Shown here: in pieces, positions 1 through 10,503 of the stretch
How positions within the stretch are numbered: the stretch's first letter is position 1
Layout: each line of letters starts with the position of its first letter
From: Hysterium pulicare CBS 123377
Lineage: Eukaryota; Ascomycota; Dothideomycetes; Hysteriales; Hysteriaceae
Assembly (NCBI GenBank): GCA_000467715.1
Contig: AJFK01000470.1
Location: 1-64,000, forward strand
DNA: 64,000 bases
Direction of reading: 5' to 3'
The notes under the pieces: model-generated
Databases searched by the model: none
Told to the model about the DNA's origin: nothing
Seen by the model: only the letters and a program-made list of their open reading frames with translations
Translations under genes and position numbers: made by a program

Positions 1-287
1 TGTATATTTCCGTTTGCTTCAACCCATGAACACCATCTTGGTATGAGGTTGATGAGCAGAACTTCCGTCATCAATTTTGTATCGGTGCGTCACCTAATCG
101 TGTATCTGACTCCCAGTATAGGGGTTGATTTAGGCATCAGCATGCCCTAATAGTGTGCAACCATGGGTTGCCGTCTCAAGTTTGTACATTTAAGACTCCC
201 ACCTCCGTATCAACGCAAAGAACAAATTTTGCCATCTTTTTGACCACGTACGAGGGCAAACCCTTACTCTCGAAGGGGCCGTTCATC
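1..287. other. upstream region of first F-box gene
   Basis: This is non-coding sequence before the first ATG of the F-box gene. The reading frame stays open upstream to about position 153, but it contains no ATG in frame before 288, so I treat it as leader or promoter. No other structure is visible. Confidence 0.4.
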
Positions 288-1972
288 ATGTCGTTCCCAC
301 AAGCTTCTTTGGGTGGTCTCCCTGTGGAGTTGAAGACAATGATATTCGAGCAGGTCTCGACAAAAGCATTCTTGAAAAATATTCGTCTTGTTTGCAAAGA
401 GTTTCGAGATATCGTAACACCTCTCTTATACGACAAAATCAAGCTGTGTGTCGCATACCCATCAATTGTTGAGGACGAAGGGAAACATGGTGTACGTTTG
501 GCAGTAGACGCTTTCGACTATGATAAGGAAGAACCCGACCCAATGGAAAATCACTTCAAAGATGTTCTCCTGTCTTTGCCTTCCACTCAATATCGACGTA
601 TCAACGTTTTGTCTGAATACGACTTCCGCATGTACACTGAAATCTCCGTGGAGAACGTGTTACTACTTTTCAGCACTCAGACCAAGCTTAGAGAGTTAGC
701 GATTCCCACGATATGCGACTTCCCGTTCCATTTCGATCTATCGCAACTCACCGAGGGTGTAAGTCGCTTGCGGTCTTTCGAATTTGTTCTCCAAGGAAGG
801 GGCCTGGACGTACATCGATATATCTCGCTTTTCAACGCTTGCTCACCTGCCCCAGATTTAATTATCAACATTGTCCCAAACGGTTCCAAAAGGCATACCT
901 CGAGGCGCCTTCGTGATCTCGATGCCTTACACCACCCTTCGATTGCGGCGAATCTTGTACGGCTGAATTTAAGCGCCATGGAATTCAATTGGATGGAAGA
1001 TGGCTTCGAAGATTTCCAATTCAATCGCCTTGAAGCCCTAGAGCTCCTCTCTTGTCGGGAGGAGCACATGTTCTTGGAAAGAGTGACAGAGGCCCCAGCA
1101 CTCTCGGCCTTACGTGTTCGTCAAAATGATCGGGGTTTCGACACCGAGGGATTAGGAGCCTCGCTCACTTTACTGCTTTCCAAGCCTTGTCAACTCAAAG
1201 AACTCATATTGCACGTCCACAGGGAGGCTCTACCGCCAGTGTCAGCTTTAGCCCGCCATGGTCCCACTTTACGTCTGCTGGAAGTTTCTGGCCCCACCAG
1301 ATACATTCGACACATTCCTCGCTACTCAGTCGAAGATACGGCTGTTTTATTGAAGCAATGCAGCTGCCTGACTCATTTGTCCGTAGCGCTCCCTTCGTAT
1401 CAAGGCCATCCAGATTCATCAGGCCGAGACCTACAGTCACATTTCAAAGCCCGATTCGTATGTAACAGTTTCTTATTCATTAGAGGCCTTTCTTTGGCGA
1501 TCCCTTCAACCACTTTCCCGAAATTTTCAGGCATTGACACTGACAATCAAATTGTTAGGCTACCTTAATGCAGGTGTTAGCTGAGGCACCAGCATTGTTT
1601 TCCCTTCGCCTTCATATGCTTGTAGGAAGCACCAAGCAGAAATGCTGGGGTTGGTTCCAAAGATACGACGATATCGAATCGAACAAGAGGCGATATATTA
1701 ATCCCCTTGCAACAAATGTCCGTGCGACTTTCTTCGACGATACAGACGCCGCATCGCGGTTGTTGGGCATCGCTCTTTACGTAGACGATGATGGACTCGT
1801 GCATCAGGTTGATGAACGCTATCATTTTAGCAAGAATTCGGAATTTATACGCTATCTGAGCGAAGAGCAATGGGAGGATAGCTTGATCGAATTCGATGAG
1901 GATTTGGCAGACCTCCACTTTCTCAAGGACCTCTCTCGATCGCATTCCCCGTATGACGACGAACATTATTGA
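288..1972 (+). CDS. F-box domain protein, paralogue 1
   Basis: Predicted F-box protein of 522 residues, a likely substrate receptor for an SCF ubiquitin ligase. Exons are 288-1457 and 1574-1972 and both boundaries keep frame. The start is the first ATG in the frame. The F-box lies at about residues 6-45 (GGLPVELKTMIFEQ, then RLVCKEFRDIV). It is followed by an irregular leucine-rich region with recurring patterns such as LRELAIP and LEALELLSCREE that suggest LRR-like repeats. It is closely similar to the next gene in tandem, including the C-terminal region with DLHF. It lacks the intron that its two paralogues have right after the F-box start. The substrate is unknown. The second splice acceptor (ends 1573) was chosen by frame and by comparison with the paralogue. 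Confidence 0.8.
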
Positions 1973-2974
1973 AAAAAACGCGAAACACCCCAACACACAT
2001 TTTATTTTTAGTGTTGCTCTACCACAACTAATAACCTTTAGACTTGATATTAAGCGTTGTTTGACATCGAATTGATGCAGACTTTGCTGTCGGAATATTG
2101 TGGTCAGTGGCATCTTGATTCTTGTCTTCACTATCGAGATCACCTGGGACGATGAGAATAGATTCTAGATCACATTCATAGCCGCTAACTCTACGTGAGG
2201 CTTCCAGAACCTATAAACAAGTACCGGAAGATAAATGCAAAGGTATTTGGAAGACTTCCAATGAGATATTTTGCTGCGTTTCCTGCTAGCTTTCGGGCTA
2301 CACGTGTGCGGCCATTTGATATCTCTACAATAATTTAGAAGTAAAGAGGTGTTTGTGAAGCCGATAAATAGAGCAGCATTCCAGGTTGATTCTGAATGCC
2401 TCAGGCCTGCGAGGGACGTGTGTGCATGGTCTAACCTGATCTGGTAAGACTCGTCATTCCGGTCATTTCCCTCCATCATCGCACTCGATCATTTCACCTT
2501 TCGCTCACCTCACGGTGCGGGTTCAGCGAGGCTTTCGCACAGCCAGAGGTCCGCCGTCAACGAGACTCTCAACTCGATGCACTCGAACTGATCACTCGAG
2601 CTTTTGATTTTCACTAACTTCACGATATTGCAAGACGCAACTTACTTCACTCACAGGTACATCACACGCTTCATGAAGGGTTGTTGATAGGTGGGTAAAT
2701 ACAGCGTCGAAGGTGCGAAGAACATTAAGGGCGGTCTTGCGAGGCTTATTCACGACCACTGTCATCAGTAAAATCGGCTGGCTCTGGTCTACTGATTCTT
2801 ACGACGAGCGGGCACCAGCCCCCGGCGAAGGTGGTACCGTCACTCACACTCTGAACTTAAAAGGCTCTTCAACTCACCGTTGAAACTATGTATCGGCTCG
2901 CTCGTTTGCATCATCGGAAACAGCTCCGAGCACGTTCTCCTACTTCAACTACAGAAGCACAAACGAGCGATATC
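1973..2974. other. intergenic region between tandem F-box genes
   Basis: About 1 kb between the two F-box paralogues. Short open frames occur on both strands but have no recognisable motifs or coherent splicing. It presumably holds the terminator of the first gene and the promoter of the second. An ATG at 2888 is in frame with the second F-box gene and could extend it by 29 residues. Confidence 0.4.
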
Positions 2975-4755
2975 ATGCCACGAGTCTCTCTTGGACACCT
3001 TCCCATTGAACTCAAAACCATGATATTTGAGCAAGTACGGTTAATCTGACCCTTTTCGGATGATTGGCATTGTTGGCTAAGTGCTTTTCTGACTGTGATC
3101 AGATTAGGAGCAAAACGTCCCTGAAGAGTCTCAGTTTGGTGTGCAAGGATTTTCGAGACATCGTTCAACCCTTGATACATGACACAGTTATACGAAAACT
3201 CGACATGTACAGAGATTCTGCTGGAAGATTTATGCTCGAAAAGGATGCCCAGTATGAAATGGGTCGTCAGCGAACGAAGCGATCATTACGACTATTGATT
3301 ATGTTAATTAGAGCTCAGAGGGCAACCACCGAAGAAAGGAACAACCTTGTGGCTCAAACTCTTCGAAGCATTCCTCCAAACCAGTTCCGAACGACCATTT
3401 GGAAGGGTCTTCCATTGTTCAAACTATCCTTGGAGAACCTAGAGTTACTTCTTCAGACCCAGAGTAAGCTCCAGCATCTCACTGTGCCCTTGGTATGTGG
3501 TTTTCCGGGCAAAGAGAATGCTATCCGAATATCACATCTTCTAAGTCGCTTGAGTTCTTTGGAAATTACTATCGGTGATATCGATACAAATCTGGAGCAG
3601 GATGGGTGGCTTTCAATCTTCAGCAACTGCACCAAAGTTCCATTCCTATCTATAACTATCCAGCCGGATTTTGCACCAAGCTATTCTATTGGCTTTACTG
3701 CCTTTCTACAAACCTCCATGCTCTCGACAAACCTAGTTCGGCTCGCAGTCGAAAAAGTCGCGTTTGATGCCGTGGTAGCGGCTGGCTCCGGTGACCTGCA
3801 TCTGCCATGTCTCAAAGCGCTTACGCTGGATGAGTGCTGGGGAGGCTACATTTTTCTTGACAGTCTCAAAGAAACACCTTTGCTGTCGGCTCTTTCCATA
3901 AGCTCCCCAAATTACGATATCGATAAAACAAAATTTCGGAACTCTCTCTCCACGTTCCTGGCTACGAAGAAAATCTCAATTGTGGAACTAATTTTACACG
4001 TTCCCCCGTCGGTTTTGCCCAGCATATCAATTCTAGCTGGTCATTCATCGACTCTTCGTGCCTTGGAATTACTTGGTCCCAGTATGTCGCGTTCTCGGCA
4101 TAGCAGCTACAACCTCGAAGACCTTTGTGGCTTGCTGAAGACTTGTGCCCGCCTTGTCCATGTTTCAGTTGCTATGCCCGATTTTACAAGAAATACTGAA
4201 CTTGGACGCTTAGCCGATGCAGGGCAACCTTTCACGGCGTACTTGGTAAGATAATTCTTGAACTCACTTTATGCATACGGCATTCATGATATCACACTCT
4301 GTATACACTCTTTTCGTTTCTCAAGCTACTGTGTGCTAATCAACTTCATTAAGGATGTACTCTCGGGCGTGTTCTCTAATATGCAATCGTTAAGCTCCAT
4401 CTGCTTACATGCATTCATGAGACCTGGCTATGATGAAGAATTCATAGGTCGCGCACAGCGTAACAGCTACAGGAAGAACACGCTTAAGCCTCTTGCAAAA
4501 CATGTCCACAGGTCATTGTTCAAAGCTGCGAAAGCCTCTGCTCATCCACAACCTCCGCTGTTGCTCACGGTGATCCTCTACACCGCCAGTACAATTTGGA
4601 GGGTAGGAATACGATATATTATCAAAAGGGATGACACCGCCCGCGCGTATCACTTGAATGATAAGGAATGGAGGGAGACACTGGTTGAAAATGATGAGAC
4701 TTGGCTAGACCTGCACTTCTTCCAGAAGTTCTTAGAGCCCCCTTGTGACCATTAG
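2975..4755 (+). CDS. F-box domain protein, paralogue 2
   Basis: Predicted SCF substrate receptor of 534 residues. Exons are 2975-3034, 3103-4245 and 4354-4755, all phase 0. The second intron carries a clear CTAAT branch site. The F-box spans the first intron: LGHLPIELKTMIFEQ in exon 1 continues into RSKTSLKSLSLVCKDFRDIV in exon 2. The rest is an LRR-like, leucine-rich fold matching paralogue 1 along its whole length (for example LELLLQTQSKLQHLTVP against LLLFSTQTKLRELAIP). I preferred the ATG at 2975 because it corresponds to the start of paralogue 1; an upstream in-frame ATG at 2888 would give 563 residues. It arose with its neighbour by tandem duplication, followed by considerable divergence. 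The target is unknown. Confidence 0.82.
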
Positions 4756-5336
4756 GTGTTCATGGCAGTCGTGCCACTGGAAGTGGCGCTGGGAATCATC
4801 ACGGGTTCCTAGGCGAGTCCTAGGTGTGCATTATCAATCAAGGTGGAAGTCTTGGAGCAACTCACCTCTACATTATGTGCTCAAAAGCAACATGATTAGA
4901 CGAATCTAGGGAAATCGATATGGCAATTCAGACCCTTCCTACAAAGGTAGTCTGAGGCCCCGGCGACGATGTTGTGATCAGATTATCATAGCCAGTTCTT
5001 TTGAAATTTCAACTTGGCATTAACCGTCGTCTTGCCATGGTGATGTCTTTGTGCAGGGCCTGTTTCTCCAGATCTCTGTGAGATTCTGTGGCTGTGCATG
5101 TGTGGCGCTAGCGGCCACATTTACCTCGAATGCACGTCATTGCTTTGCTCCATCATCGTCAATTTTCCAGAACAAGGCATCGCAAAGGACAACCACCACA
5201 TCGCAGCACCTCACCCTATACGCTATCGCGGTATTTCGAAATTTTCATCCTCTCCTCCAAAGTGATTCACTGCCTCGTAATTGTCCATCTGTACCAGATC
5301 CTTTCCACACAGAGTCACGAACGAACACCCGCCTGA
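4756..5336. other. intergenic region upstream of FIT/Scs3 gene
   Basis: Non-coding by inspection. It becomes pyrimidine- and CA-rich towards 5150-5336, typical of a fungal promoter and leader. Overlapping open frames here are low-complexity and have no family features. Confidence 0.35.
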
Positions 5337-6347
5337 ATGTCAGCCAAACGCAAACCAACAACCGTCCCCTCGACCTCAAACGGCCAACCCGACCCTCTCA
5401 CCACGACGATGCCCTCGTCTTCAATCCGCTCCAACTCAGACAACCAACGCTCGCCTCTCCTCCCTACCCGCCTTGAATTCCTGCTCCTCTCAATCTACCC
5501 CCTCACACTCCTCCTCGGCTCCATCTTCAGCACCCTAAACTCGGCCAGCCGCAACGCCCCCTACAGCGCAGCCTCTCAATCGCACCCTCCCGAATTCGCC
5601 CCCTCGTACTTCGCGCGCAAGAAAAACGTCTTCAACGTCTACTTCGTGAAAGTAAACTGGTTCTGGACAACGCTCTCCTTCATCGTCTTCCTAATCCTGA
5701 ACCCTGGTTTCGGTTCCGGCGCGACACCGAAGCGTCTTCGCGCTATACTGAGATATTTCGCGGTTACGGCGTGGTGGGCTATGTTCACGCAATGGTTCTT
5801 TGGTCCTCCGCTTATCGATCGCGGGTTCCGGTTTACGGGCGGCCAATGCGAACTACTGCGAGATGAGAGCGCTCGACAGGAGATGAGTGAGACGAGAGAG
5901 TATTTCACAGCCGCGACTTGTAAAGCTGTAGGCGGATCTTGGAAGGGTGGACATGATATTTCTGGACATGTGTTCATACTCATCTTGGGCTCGGCGTTGC
6001 TTTGGTTCGAGGTTTTGCCCGCTTGGACGAAAGCTGAGCAGTTGAGGGATGGACGGAGGATCTTGCTGGCTGATGGTAAGGTTGCGAGTGTGGCGGTGGA
6101 GAAGCAGAAGGAGAAGGGTGAGGGTATCCCTGAAGGACATGAGGAGCAGATGAAGGCGGGAGCGAAGGTCGCGCTGGGTGTTGCGGCGCTTATGTGGTGG
6201 ATGTTGCTTATGACGGCTGCGTATTTTCATACGTGGTTTGAGAAGTTTACGGGACTGATGGTTGCCTTTGTGGGATTGTGGGTTGTGTACTTCGCGCCGA
6301 GGGGCGTGCCTCAGTTACGGGCTGTTTTGGGGATGCCGGGGGTTTGA
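5337..6347 (+). CDS. SCS3: FIT family ER membrane protein (Scs3/FIT2-like)
   Basis: Single-exon gene of 336 residues. It belongs to the fat-storage-inducing transmembrane family (yeast Scs3/Yft2, animal FIT2), ER multi-pass proteins that act on acyl-CoA or phospholipid intermediates and are needed for lipid droplet budding and inositol-phospholipid balance. Visible hallmarks are an N-terminal low-complexity cytosolic stretch, a first hydrophobic segment near residue 45 (LEFLLLSIYPLTLLLG), further hydrophobic segments, the family signature GGHDISGH with histidines at about residues 206 and 211, and a second conserved histidine at about 298 in AAYFHTWFEKFTG. These histidines correspond to the proposed catalytic pair of FIT2. 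A charged cytosolic loop (about residues 245-275) is rich in lysine and glutamate. Length is usual for filamentous fungi. Confidence 0.9.
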   Translation: MSAKRKPTTVPSTSNGQPDPLTTTMPSSSIRSNSDNQRSPLLPTRLEFLLLSIYPLTLLLGSIFSTLNSASRNAPYSAASQSHPPEFAPSYFARKKNVFNVYFVKVNWFWTTLSFIVFLILNPGFGSGATPKRLRAILRYFAVTAWWAMFTQWFFGPPLIDRGFRFTGGQCELLRDESARQEMSETREYFTAATCKAVGGSWKGGHDISGHVFILILGSALLWFEVLPAWTKAEQLRDGRRILLADGKVASVAVEKQKEKGEGIPEGHEEQMKAGAKVALGVAALMWWMLLMTAAYFHTWFEKFTGLMVAFVGLWVVYFAPRGVPQLRAVLGMPGV

Positions 6348-6668
6348 AAAGGGTAATGAGAGTTGCTCATGACTTGTATGGATTTGGCTATAGAGAGATC
6401 CTAGATGTATCCTTTAATATCATGTAATAAAACGCTCTACTCATGAAGACTTGGATTTTGAAATAGGAATATGCACTTTGCTGCGTGATATTAACTACCA
6501 AGAAAATTGGGCTATCCAGATAATACGCCTTAACAACGACATATATGCACTGTTGACTGAATTTCAACATGCACATTGGCAAGATCCTATCCTCGCATGA
6601 CCTCGAAAGAAACAGAAGCCCACAGCAACTCTTCCACAGCGCTCTCAAACCAGCAAAAACCCACCCAA
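6348..6668. other. convergent 3' intergenic region
   Basis: Short AT-rich spacer between the convergent FIT-family and Rab5 genes, presumably holding both polyadenylation regions. Nothing else is seen. Confidence 0.4.
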
Positions 6669-7586
6669 TCAGCAGGCACAACCCTCCTTCGGTCCACTCG
6701 CATCCCTCCCCCCAGTCAAATTCACCCTCGCACTATCCTCTCCCCTCCCCAAATTCGTATTCCCACCCACACCCCTCGGCCCCTTCAGACTCGTCTCCGG
6801 GATCGCATTCGCAATCGCCGTAAACACCTCCGCGACATTCAACCCCGTCTTCGCGGACGTTTCAAAGAAAAGCAAACCCTCCTCATCCGCATACGCCTTC
6901 GCCGTCTTCGTAGCCACCTTCCTCGCATCCCCACTCTCCTCTTCCTCGTCGTCGCCTTCGCCCGCCGGCGCCGCATCCGCATCCTCATCATCCCCACCAC
7001 CGCTACTAGGAGTCGAGTCCGCAGAGGCGAGATCGAATTTGTTTCCTACAAGCGCGATGACGATGCCCGGAGAGGCTTGGCGCTGCAGCTCGGCGACCCA
7101 GTGTTGGGCTTTTGTGAGCGAAGTTGCTTTTGTGATGTCGTAGACGACGAGGGCGGCTTGGGCGTTGCGGTAGTACATTGGCGCAAGGCTGGCGAAGCGT
7201 TCCTGGCCGGCTGTGTCCCAGATTTCGAATTTGATGGTGCGGGTCGGGAGGTTGCATTTTTGGGTTAGGAAGGCGGCTTTGGGGATTTTTGGGTAAGCTT
7301 TTGGAGATGCTTGGGGTTGGAGCAGTTGGCGGGAGATGAGTACGAGGTGTGGTGGAGAGAGAGAGGGATACGGGAACTTACCTCCTATTGTTGGTTCCTT
7401 GTTCTCTTGGAAATCGTTGTTTACGAAGCGCATTACTAGTGAGGACTATATTTCCAGTCATTAGCATATTGAACTCCAATCGCCGGCATATTCAATCCTC
7501 ACTTTTCCCACAGCAGCTTCCCCCAATAGCACAAGCTTGACACTGCTACTCGGCTTCGGTGCCGCCGCAGCTCCTGAGTCCGCCAT
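6669..7586 (-). CDS. ypt5: Rab5-family GTPase (Ypt5/Vps21-like)
   Basis: Small GTPase of 251 residues controlling early endosome fusion and vacuolar sorting. On the minus strand the exons are 7586-7503, 7445-7382 and 7276-6669, with introns of 57 and 105 nt. Visible G motifs are GEAAVGKSS (P-loop, split by intron 1), EPTIG (switch I, split by intron 2), WDTAGQERF (switch II), GNKFD and ETSAK. The C-terminus ends in CAC, a dual geranylgeranylation motif. Between NKFD and the next helix lies an acidic, glycine-rich insertion of about 35 residues, as in other filamentous ascomycete Rab5 proteins. The [20 protein letters not shown] segment is typical of Rab5. In yeast this corresponds to Vps21 and in fission yeast to Ypt5. 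The genome may hold a second Rab5 isoform, so the symbol is by family. Confidence 0.92.
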
Positions 7587-9240
7587 CGTGTATAAATGTG
7601 TGTGAAGTTGAAGAGGGCGGTTCCACAAAGTCGCAAAGACTAGGCGTGGATTTTCGAAGCTTTCGAAAGCTTGCGATACCGAGGAATTCAGGGTATCGAT
7701 AGGGGAATCGTAGTGCAGAGTTTTGAGGTCGGTGTTGAGGATGCAGGCAGACGGTTTGAGACTGCAATGACGACTCTCCGGATAAGGTTTGAAGGCGGTG
7801 CGGGCACGTGATTGTTGTGGCTGAAGTGGCTGAAGCGACTGAATTAGCGGCCAATGCAAGGAACCAGCATCTCAGAGGTTGTCTTTAAGTTGCGCGAGAG
7901 AACTGTTGAATAGTTGTACATGCCAATTCAATACGCTTCTGTACATTCATAAGATACTCGTCAATTTCGAATTAATAGTATTAGTCTCTATTCTAAGGCT
8001 AAACTTAGACCTATTTCGCTTCCACGCAGAACCAGAATCTAGGTATAGAATAGTACTGGGATCCTTTAAGGAAAGAAATTAACACTTAATTTCTTCATCA
8101 AGTCTGCGTTCTCTGATCATTTCCGTATCTTTTCCATGCATGAGCAGACCAAGCATGAGCACAATTGGCTCACTGATCCATGGTTCACATCAAACACAAA
8201 ACTCCCCAAACCATACTTAAATCCCCAACTCCAACAACTACCTCCCAAAACCACCCACAACACAACATATATCTCTACAAAAGACCAATCACCTCCGCCA
8301 ACAAAAAACAAAACACACTCACAACAATGCCACTCCTCGCTCGCATCCTAACATCCTCCCTAAAAGGCGTTTCCGCATGGACTTACACTTTACCTAAGTC
8401 TCTCCCCTTTAAATAACTCTACTCAACCCACAGCTATCGTAGGAGGGACTAAACCTTCGACCAGCTCCTACCACGAAAGTCACGTATACGTTTTGTATTT
8501 CACAGGCGGCGTCGTACTTATTGCTGGATACGCGGGCGAAGAATAGAGATGAGGCGCTGAGAAATGGGAGTTTCGGTAGGAAGTTGGAGAAGGGGGAGGA
8601 GAATCTGAGTTGAAGGGAGGCGGGGAGGGTGGAGATGGAGTTTAGGTTGGTGCTTCCTTGGGTGGTTCGAGGAGACGGATTGGGGGTTTGTTGAAGAATC
8701 TTAGGATGGTATAAGGAGTTTCGAGATTGTTATTTTATACGCTTATACCCCACTCAAGATGAAAGAGATTTCGGTTATGCTGGGGGAACGATAAGACTAC
8801 TCGATCGATGATACAGAAGTTGCCTTACTTGCAGAGTATAGGAAAGGAATATCTCCACTCAAGTAAGAATCTTCACCTCTTTTCTCTTCTATACAAAATC
8901 AAGATTTATGAAACAGGAAATTTGGAGATTATCTTACGGATGAAAAATCCAGTTTGAGGGTGAGTGCGGAGATGAACACTGGTGCACGCATGACGATGAT
9001 AAGGCCTTTACTCAACAGGGGATATCTTTAAAATTAGCAATATAAACTCCTTTCCCAACATTCATATACCAGATTCCAGGAAAATCTATCTTCCACAAAG
9101 CCTTCCTGATGGAAACCCCACTAAAGTGGAGGTACTATCCACACCCACAATACAGTGTAAAGACTAAACTCCATACTCCACATAACGCCATCTTCAATAG
9201 TAGGACCGCTGCAAAGTGATGTCATAACTCGCTCGTAGCT
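7587..9240. other. intergenic region with a possible decayed small gene
   Basis: Promoter side of the Rab5 gene, including a CACGTG palindrome at 7805-7810, then about 1.4 kb without a clear gene. Within it, 8328-8614 holds two coding-like pieces on the plus strand, one starting MPLLARILTSSLKG and one ending in RNGSFGRKLEKGEENLS. No splice pattern joins them convincingly. The remainder up to the 3' end of the CFEM gene shows nothing recognisable. Confidence 0.3.
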
Positions 9241-10503
9241 CTACGGAACCTCGTGTGGTTGCTGCACGGATCCAGAATGTAGCTCTGCTCCATTGAATGT
9301 CTGCTGCGGAGGGTGGGAGATCGGTGACACCGGAAGTTCGTTTCCTGTAGTATACACTGGCACCTGATTCTGCGGTGGCGTAGCAGAATATTGAGGGACA
9401 GGTGATACTGAAGGTGGAGGAGCGTATTGTGCGTACTGCTGCTGCTGAGGTGGGTATTGCCCTTGGTATTGTTGCGGGTATTGACCTTGCGGGTATTGGC
9501 CTTGTGGATATTGGCCTTGCGGATACTGGCCCTGTGGCTGCTGATACTGAGGTTGCGGCTGTCCCGGCGGGACGTATTGCGGAGGAGCTTGGTTGACGGC
9601 TACCGAAGCAGCCTGTTTCTCTTGAGACGGTTCCATCGGAGTACCTGGGACGACGGCAGCGGGGACGGACGGAGCAACTGTGGTGTTCTTCTTGGCATTT
9701 CTGCGTTTCCGGAGAAAGGCGAGCAGTGCAGCAATGATAGCGACTGTGGCTCCTATGCCACCTCCTATGCCCCCTTTTGCTCCTCCAGAAAGACCCTTCT
9801 TTTTCGAATGATAGGTTGGATTTGAAGATAATGGAGTTGCCGTCTCTGTGCTTAATGGTACGATGCTTGATGGGTACGAATAGCTTGTTGGATATGAGTA
9901 GTATGATGAATACGCGGCTACGGAGAAGTCAGCACATATAAGAGCCCTTATTCGATATAGAGCAGATATTTACTTACCAGACGATGCAGTCGGGCAGGTG
10001 AAGGTTTTATGTGGGTCGAGCGTAACGCCCCACCTAGATAATATCAGCCCACCATCCACTTTCCCACCTTTCCAGACCAAACCGTCTCTCTACTTCCCGA
10101 AGAGTATACTATGAATTGTGACTTACGTGCTACAGGCATAGGCCGCCTCATTGAATGCAGCTGTGAGGTTCGAAAATCAATATCTGCGACATCGCGGTGG
10201 TCTGGATAGCTAGACTCACTTTCCTGATCGGTCGCGTCGCAGTTCGCCTTGACACAGCAGTAGACGAACTGAGCGTAGGAGGAGCTAAGACATTGACATT
10301 TTGAGTCAAGTAGCGTACATCCAGCAGCGGTGATGGCCGTGTCGTCGTAGACGCATGTGGCCTACGCAAGGTGTGCTGTTAGTTTCGAAATGCGTGTAGG
10401 TGTATGCTAATACAAAACTCACAGCGCAGGTAGGATAGGAAGTTTGCGCAAGTGCAAATGGAGTGATATATGCTAACGTTGCGAGGAGCGGGAAGCTTTT
10501 CAT
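9241..10503 (-). CDS. CFEM-domain single-pass membrane protein
   Basis: Five-exon gene of 329 residues. Minus-strand exons are 10503-10423, 10361-10220, 10160-10127, 10033-9978 and 9917-9241, and all phases agree. A signal peptide (MKSFPLLATLAYITPFALAQ) leads into a CFEM-type cysteine domain at about residues 23-80: PTCA, then TCVYDD, AGC, a D, KCQC, YCC, and later cysteines. CFEM domains are fungal; several bind haem or act as surface receptors or effectors. After it come a Ser/Tyr-rich spacer, a glycine-rich hydrophobic transmembrane segment at about 150-172 (GGIGATVAIIAALLAFL), a basic stop-transfer (RKRRNAKK), and a cytosolic Pro/Gln/Tyr-rich tail with tandem QGQYP repeats. The function is not known. 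The architecture fits a cell-surface sensor rather than a GPI-anchored haem carrier. Confidence 0.82.

Noticed and set aside
1577-2143. 188-codon minus-strand frame
   Set aside because: It is antisense to the last exon of F-box paralogue 1 and has no protein-like features.
6576-7268. 230-codon plus-strand frame opposite the Rab5 gene
   Set aside because: Arginine-rich shadow of the Rab5 coding sequence, whose G motifs are unmistakable on the minus strand.
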